From: Parvibaculum sp040390855
GTDB taxonomy: Bacteria; Pseudomonadota; Alphaproteobacteria; Parvibaculales; Parvibaculaceae
Assembly (NCBI GenBank): GCA_040390855.1
Contig: JAZJXO010000001.1
Span: forward strand, 80,645-144,644
DNA length: 64,000 nt
Direction of reading: 5' to 3'
In this document: positions 60,603 to 64,000 of the stretch, in pieces
Layout of the letters: the number at the start of each line of letters is the position of its first letter
Numbering within the stretch: the first letter of the stretch is position 1
The notes under the pieces: generated by a model
Database searches by the model: none
What the model was told of the DNA's origin: nothing
What the model saw: only the letters and a program-made list of their open reading frames with translations
Program-made: the position numbers and the translations under genes

Positions 60603-60642
60603 ATTTCTTGCAAGAGATCGAGCGTTTCCATGTCGAGTTCGT
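60603..60642 (-). repeat. 40-bp dispersed repeat, copy 2
   Basis: The reverse complement of this segment matches 9937-9976 at 39 of 40 bases. It starts 6 bp after the phosphodiesterase stop and lies before its terminator, so it is part of the 3' untranslated region. Confidence 0.8.
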
Positions 60643-60687
60643 TGATTGCTTCGTTGAAGCCCAAGACACAGGCACGAGCCGCAACAC

Positions 60688-60718
60688 AAAGGCCCGGACA
60701 CATTATGCCCGGGCCTTT
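60688..60718 (+). terminator. intrinsic terminator after the phosphodiesterase
   Basis: aaaggcccgg (60688-60697) pairs with ccgggccttt (60709-60718), followed by TTT. It faces infC on the other strand and may serve both. Confidence 0.85.
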
Positions 60719-60774
60719 TTTACTCTCGATCATTTTTAATCCCCGATAACCGGAACGATGATTGGGGCGCCCGT

Positions 60775-61311
60775 TTATTTCGGTGCGAGGACCATCACCA
60801 TCTGACGGCCTTCAAGGCGGGGATAGGCTTCGACCTTGGCGATCGGTTCGGTCTGATCCTTGACCTTGTTCAAAAGCGCCATGCCGAGTTCCTGATGCGC
60901 CATTTCGCGGCCACGGAAGCGCAAAGTGACTTTCACTTTGTCGCCCTCTTCAAAGAAGCGGACCATGGACTTCATCTTCACGTCATAGTCATGCGTGTCG
61001 ATATTGGGGCGCATTTTGATTTCTTTGACTTCGACGGTCTTCTGCTTCTTGCGAGCTTCGTTCGCCTTTTTCTGCGCCTGGAATTTGAACTTGCCGAAGT
61101 CGAGCAACTTGCATACGGGCGGTTTGGAATTGGGCGACACTTCGACGAGGTCGAGCCCTGCTTCTTCCGCCATACGCATGGCATCAACAGTCGGAATTAC
61201 GCCGCGCTTTTCGCCGTCGGCGTCGATGAGAAGAACGGATGATTCGTCGATCATCTCGTTGATGCGCGGGCCTTCGCGGGTCGGCGGCGCCTGGACTGGT
61301 CTGCGAGTTAT
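60775..61311 (-). CDS. infC: translation initiation factor IF-3 (apparent ATA start)
   Basis: 178 residues if initiated at the ATA at 61311. Sequence: ITRRPVQAPPTREGPRINEM, then EAGLDLVEVSPNSKPPVCKL, IKMRPNIDTHDYDVKM and KVTLRFRGREMAHQELG. The preceding AAGGAG, 8 bp away, and the match to family length (E. coli 180) support this start; no ATG, GTG or TTG lies in a suitable place. IF-3 rejects non-canonical starts, and E. coli infC begins at AUU for feedback control; ATA would do the same. Confidence 0.92.
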   Translation of the reverse strand: MTRRPVQAPPTREGPRINEMIDESSVLLIDADGEKRGVIPTVDAMRMAEEAGLDLVEVSPNSKPPVCKLLDFGKFKFQAQKKANEARKKQKTVEVKEIKMRPNIDTHDYDVKMKSMVRFFEEGDKVKVTLRFRGREMAHQELGMALLNKVKDQTEPIAKVEAYPRLEGRQMVMVLAPK

Positions 61312-61383
61312 GTAACTCTCTCCTTCTTTCTGTCCCCCGGCAGCCACAATGCATTTGCTCTTGCACCGATTTCTCGGGGCCAC

Positions 61384-61401
61384 AGACCCGATTTCGGGTC
61401 T
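61384..61401 (-). promoter_or_regulatory. hairpin in the infC leader
   Basis: agacccg (61384-61390) and cgggtct (61395-61401) form a 7-bp stem with a 4-base loop about 75 bp before the infC start, within the probable 5' leader. Confidence 0.35.
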
Positions 61402-61423
61402 CCCAAGGGATATGGAAGGCAAA

Positions 61424-61452
61424 GCTATAGATTTGATGACGCTTTATCGCAA
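61424..61452 (-). promoter_or_regulatory. candidate promoter for infC
   Basis: On the bottom strand TTGCGA (61452-61447), a 17-bp spacer and TATAGC (61429-61424). It gives a leader of about 105 bases before the ATA start. Confidence 0.4.
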
Positions 61453-61508
61453 GGGTCTTCGACGGCCAAGACGGGACCACCCGCTTAAAGTCAACGGAAT
61501 CAAGGCTT

Positions 61509-61832
61509 TCAAGGATGCCAGCGCGGGCGCGGCCAGACGCAAAGACGCATGAAACGGGTCACCATGCTCTCCTCGGCATCATAGATGTCGCTGAAGCCCA
61601 TCCATGACATGCGGCGCATGAGCGCGAGAAACCGCGCCGGACCACGCGCCGCGCCTTCGGACCAGACCTCGTCGGCAGCCGCCATCAACGCGGGCGAGGC
61701 GGGCGCGCCGACAAGCAAAACGAGACGGGCGGAGGGATGATCCATACGGGCCCCTGACACGATAGCCGCCGCTTTCGTTTTCGAAGACAACGCGATCACG
61801 AGGACGGGGCGCGGGGCGGCGTCAGTTGCCAT
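61509..61832 (-). CDS. GT9-like (heptosyltransferase) N-terminal fragment
   Basis: 107 residues. PVLVIALSSKTKAAAIVSGA, LVLLVGAPASPALMAAADEV and MSWMGFSDIYDAEESMVTRF resemble the first Rossmann half of family 9 glycosyltransferases, in which a beta strand is followed by a helix and a strand-based YD-Q-S element. A full GT9 has about 300 residues, so the C-terminal nucleotide-sugar domain is missing; downstream sequence shows stops in all frames. The start overlaps the GT4 gene by 11 bp. It is either a truncated relic or a conserved short protein; function should not be assumed. Confidence 0.55.
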   Translation of the reverse strand: MATDAAPRPVLVIALSSKTKAAAIVSGARMDHPSARLVLLVGAPASPALMAAADEVWSEGAARGPARFLALMRRMSWMGFSDIYDAEESMVTRFMRLCVWPRPRWHP

Positions 61833-63030
61833 GATGGGGATGCGCGGGCGCGAGGAGACGGGCATAGATCGCAAGCGTCGCGTCGGTCATAGCGGGAAGC
61901 GAAAAACGCGTGATCGCATTGGCGCGACCACGCAGGCCCATGGCGCGGCGTTCATCCGTTGACAGATCAAGAAGCGAGGCCATCGCCGCTGTGAGGCCCG
62001 CAACATCGCCCGGGGAAAAGGCAAGACCTGTTGCTTCGTTCGCAGTTGTGTTCTGCGGTGTCTTGACCGTTTCACGCTGGCCGCCGCTGTCCGACACGAT
62101 GACGGGGCGCATGGAGGCCTGCGCTTCGACCGCTATGCGCCCGAAGGGCTCGGCTTCGATGGAGGGCGACAAAACAATATCGCTCAGAGCGTAGGCGGCG
62201 GGCATGTCATTGCAGGGACCGGTCAGGCGCACGCTGGTCTCAAGACCGGAACGCGCGATCATGCTTTCAAGCTCGTTGACGAAATCATTGCGGCCCTGCG
62301 CATCGCCGACGAGAAGCAGAAGAAAACTTTTGTGACCGGCCGCTTTCAAGGCTGCTGCCGCTTCGATGGCGAGCGTCTGTCCTTTCCAACGCGTGAGCCG
62401 CGCAGGCAGCATGAAGATCACGCGGCTCTCGCCTTCGATACCCCATGCGGCGCGAAGTTTTGCCAGACGCTCCGTACTCATGTTGTCGGGCGAGAAATTA
62501 TCCGTGTCGATGCCGCGTGGCACAATGAAGACACGCGCACTGTCAGGCGCATGAACACGGGCAATGCGCCTTGCGGTATAGTCGGAATTGGCAATCACGG
62601 CATCGCCGCGCGCCATCACGGAATTGTAGAAGACTTTGAGTCGCGGGTTGTCGTGCACTTTGGAATGATAGGTGGTCACAAAGGGACGCGCGGTGCGGCG
62701 CGCCGCGGCGAGCGCCGACCAAGCAGGCGCGCGCGAGCGGGCATGGACGAGATCGACCTTCTCGCGCGTGATGAGACGCGTCAGATGCTCGACATTGAGC
62801 GCCATGATGATCGGGTTCTTGGATTTCATCGCGAGATCTATATGTTCGCCGCCGACGCTGAGCAGTTCAGCAACGAGACGACCGCCGGAGCTTGCCACCA
62901 GCGCACGGCCACCGGCAGCGACAATGGCACGCGCCATATCAATCGTCGTGCGTTCCGCGCCACCGATATTGAGCGTCGGCACGATTTGCAGGATGGTGGG
63001 GCTGGTAAGGCCCTGAAAGGTGATGGACAA
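61822..63030 (-). CDS. glycosyltransferase family 4
   Basis: 402 residues from a TTG at 63030, preceded by AGGGA; earlier in-frame starts exist but would add unlike sequence and overlap the divergent gene. VPTLNIGGAERTTIDMARAI is the N-terminal acceptor-side motif; TRWKGQTLAIEAAAAL and the donor-side SPSIEAEPFGRIAVEAQASM (E-x7-E) are classic GT4. It transfers a sugar from a nucleotide donor to a lipid or cell-surface polysaccharide. The acceptor is unknown; LPS core is likely from the neighbouring GT9-like fragment. Confidence 0.9.
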   Translation of the reverse strand: MSITFQGLTSPTILQIVPTLNIGGAERTTIDMARAIVAAGGRALVASSGGRLVAELLSVGGEHIDLAMKSKNPIIMALNVEHLTRLITREKVDLVHARSRAPAWSALAAARRTARPFVTTYHSKVHDNPRLKVFYNSVMARGDAVIANSDYTARRIARVHAPDSARVFIVPRGIDTDNFSPDNMSTERLAKLRAAWGIEGESRVIFMLPARLTRWKGQTLAIEAAAALKAAGHKSFLLLLVGDAQGRNDFVNELESMIARSGLETSVRLTGPCNDMPAAYALSDIVLSPSIEAEPFGRIAVEAQASMRPVIVSDSGGQRETVKTPQNTTANEATGLAFSPGDVAGLTAAMASLLDLSTDERRAMGLRGRANAITRFSLPAMTDATLAIYARLLAPAHPHHGN

Positions 63031-63091
63031 GTTATGGTCCCTGACAGACGCGGCTTTATGAACGCAGCTTAAGCTTAGTCTTAAAACATAA

Positions 63092-63952
63092 ATGACGCCG
63101 GATGAACCGAAGATGAGTGCGACAACAAGAACGGGCCGACTGGCGCGCGGGGACGGGCACGATATTGCCTTTGCACAGACTATACCGGACGCGCCTGCCG
63201 GTGCCACGGGGCTTTTCTGGTTGTCGGGCTTCAAGTCCGACATGACGGGGACGAAAGTGCAGGCGCTGGCCGCCTGGGCGACGCAGGAGGACCGCGCGCT
63301 GACACGGTTTGATTATTTCGGGCACGGGGCATCAACGGGCGCGTTTCTTGACGGGACCATCGGACGCTGGATCGAGGATGCCATTTTTGCGTTTGATGCG
63401 CTGACCGAGGGCGGCCAAGTTCTGGTGGGCTCCAGCATGGGGGCATGGATTGCGCTGCATCTGGCGCTTGCGCGGCCTGAACGGGTGAAGGCACTGGTGC
63501 TGATCGCGCCTGCGCCGGATTTCACCGAGGCACTGATGTGGGCGGGATTTCCGGATGAGGTGAAGGCTGCGCTTCTGCGCGATGGTGTCTATCGCGAGGC
63601 GACTACACTGGACGAAGGCGGACGGGCGCAGGAGGGACTGAAAGTATCGCTCACGCTTATCGAAGAGGGACGCAGGCATTTGCTGCTCGGCGGGCCGATT
63701 GATTTCAGAGGGCCTGTGCGCATATTGCAGGGGATGCACGACGAGAGCGTGCCATACGCCCATGCGCTGCGGCTGGCGGAGGCTTTGGTCAGCAACGATG
63801 TGCGCGTCAGCCTGAGCAAGGCGGGGGATCATCGTCTGTCTACGGATGATGATCTCAAAGGGTTGATGCAAACGGTGGCGGCGCTGTTGAAGGAGGTGGA
63901 GCGGGCCGCACCAAATCAAAGACCCTCAGCCGCCAACGGGAGACAGGTTTAG
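63092..63952 (+). CDS. alpha/beta hydrolase
   Basis: 286 residues from the ATG at 63092 (a second ATG at 63113). The nucleophile elbow GSSMGAW carries the Ser, HDESVPYAHALRLAEAL the acid (Asp), and GDHRLS the His. The oxyanion/cap region reads FWLSGFKSDMTGTKVQALAA, and FDYFGHGAST lies before the elbow. The pattern resembles ABHD10-like/palmitoyl-thioesterase hydrolases. The substrate is unknown. Divergent from the GT4 gene with a 61-bp spacer. Confidence 0.85.
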   Translation: MTPDEPKMSATTRTGRLARGDGHDIAFAQTIPDAPAGATGLFWLSGFKSDMTGTKVQALAAWATQEDRALTRFDYFGHGASTGAFLDGTIGRWIEDAIFAFDALTEGGQVLVGSSMGAWIALHLALARPERVKALVLIAPAPDFTEALMWAGFPDEVKAALLRDGVYREATTLDEGGRAQEGLKVSLTLIEEGRRHLLLGGPIDFRGPVRILQGMHDESVPYAHALRLAEALVSNDVRVSLSKAGDHRLSTDDDLKGLMQTVAALLKEVERAAPNQRPSAANGRQV

Positions 63953-64000
63953 AGCGGGATGACATATGACTGATTCAAAGGGGATTCCCTTTGGAGGAGA
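63953..64000. other. window end, short hairpin
   Basis: No gene is visible. caaaggg (63976-63982) and ccctttg (63987-63993) form a 7-bp stem. It may be a terminator for the hydrolase gene or part of a repeat that continues beyond the window. Confidence 0.35.

Noticed and set aside
1..64000. CRISPR array, prophage, toxin-antitoxin or defence island.
   Set aside because: No regularly spaced repeats, phage structural or integrase genes, or paired small toxin/antitoxin genes were seen; the content is housekeeping plus a Tad pilus locus.

Overview
The window reads as chromosomal DNA of an alphaproteobacterium, most likely from the Hyphomicrobiales/Parvibaculales neighbourhood. This is inferred from gene order and protein style (dapD-dapE-murI facing def-fmt-truA, ffs-dnaX-ybaB-recR, a Caulobacter-type cpa/tad pilus locus, a TipF-like protein, membrane-anchored CycM cytochrome), not from any search. 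GC content is moderately high, coding density is high, and most genes sit in tight runs with 1-11 bp overlaps. About sixty protein genes, one tRNA-Ser(GGA) and one small SRP RNA are supported. No CRISPR array, prophage or intact insertion sequence is visible.

Layout. 1-6.8 kb: a thioesterase fragment, an XRE-cupin regulator divergent from an omega-amino-acid aminotransferase, GNAT and SDR enzymes, an OmpA-like lipoprotein, glutathione peroxidase and a degenerate EAL (TipF-like) protein. 6.9-9.9 kb: dapD-dapE-murI, supplying diaminopimelate/lysine and D-glutamate for the wall. 10-17.5 kb: truA-fmt-def (tRNA modification and N-formyl-Met metabolism), rmuC, a pirin, then recR-ybaB-dnaX with the SRP RNA directly upstream. 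17.6-21.9 kb: nudC, a membrane protein of unknown function, pheA-kdsB and cycM. 22-29.6 kb: a YejABEF-type peptide ABC importer with two adjacent solute-binding proteins. 29.7-33.1 kb: NlpC/P60 hydrolase, MarR regulator, M17 aminopeptidase and a GST.

33.2-48.4 kb is a complete Tad/Flp pilus region. TadD faces the operon cpaA-B-C-D-E-F-tadB-tadC, preceded by a 53-residue Flp pilin with its own leader and terminator. Then come a Crp/Fnr regulator, a stand-alone CpaC-N-like periplasmic protein, TadG, a second TadG-like gene destroyed by an IS3-family remnant, and two TadE/F pseudopilins. CpaA would process Flp and the pseudopilins, CpaF powers assembly on TadB/TadC, and CpaC/CpaD form the outer-membrane gate.

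48.6-64 kb: tRNA-Ser, lepA, enoyl-CoA hydratase, a translation block (pheST, rplT, rpmI and, 4 kb away, infC with an apparent ATA start), a luciferase-like monooxygenase, a glycerophosphodiesterase, a GT4 glycosyltransferase followed by a truncated GT9-like fragment, and an alpha/beta hydrolase.

I found no convincing new multi-gene system. The best anomalies are a 40-bp dispersed repeat (39/40 identical, inverted orientation, both copies just 3' of genes 50 kb apart), the disrupted second TadG, the ATA start of infC, the stand-alone CpaC N-domain protein, and a possibly leaderless def mRNA.
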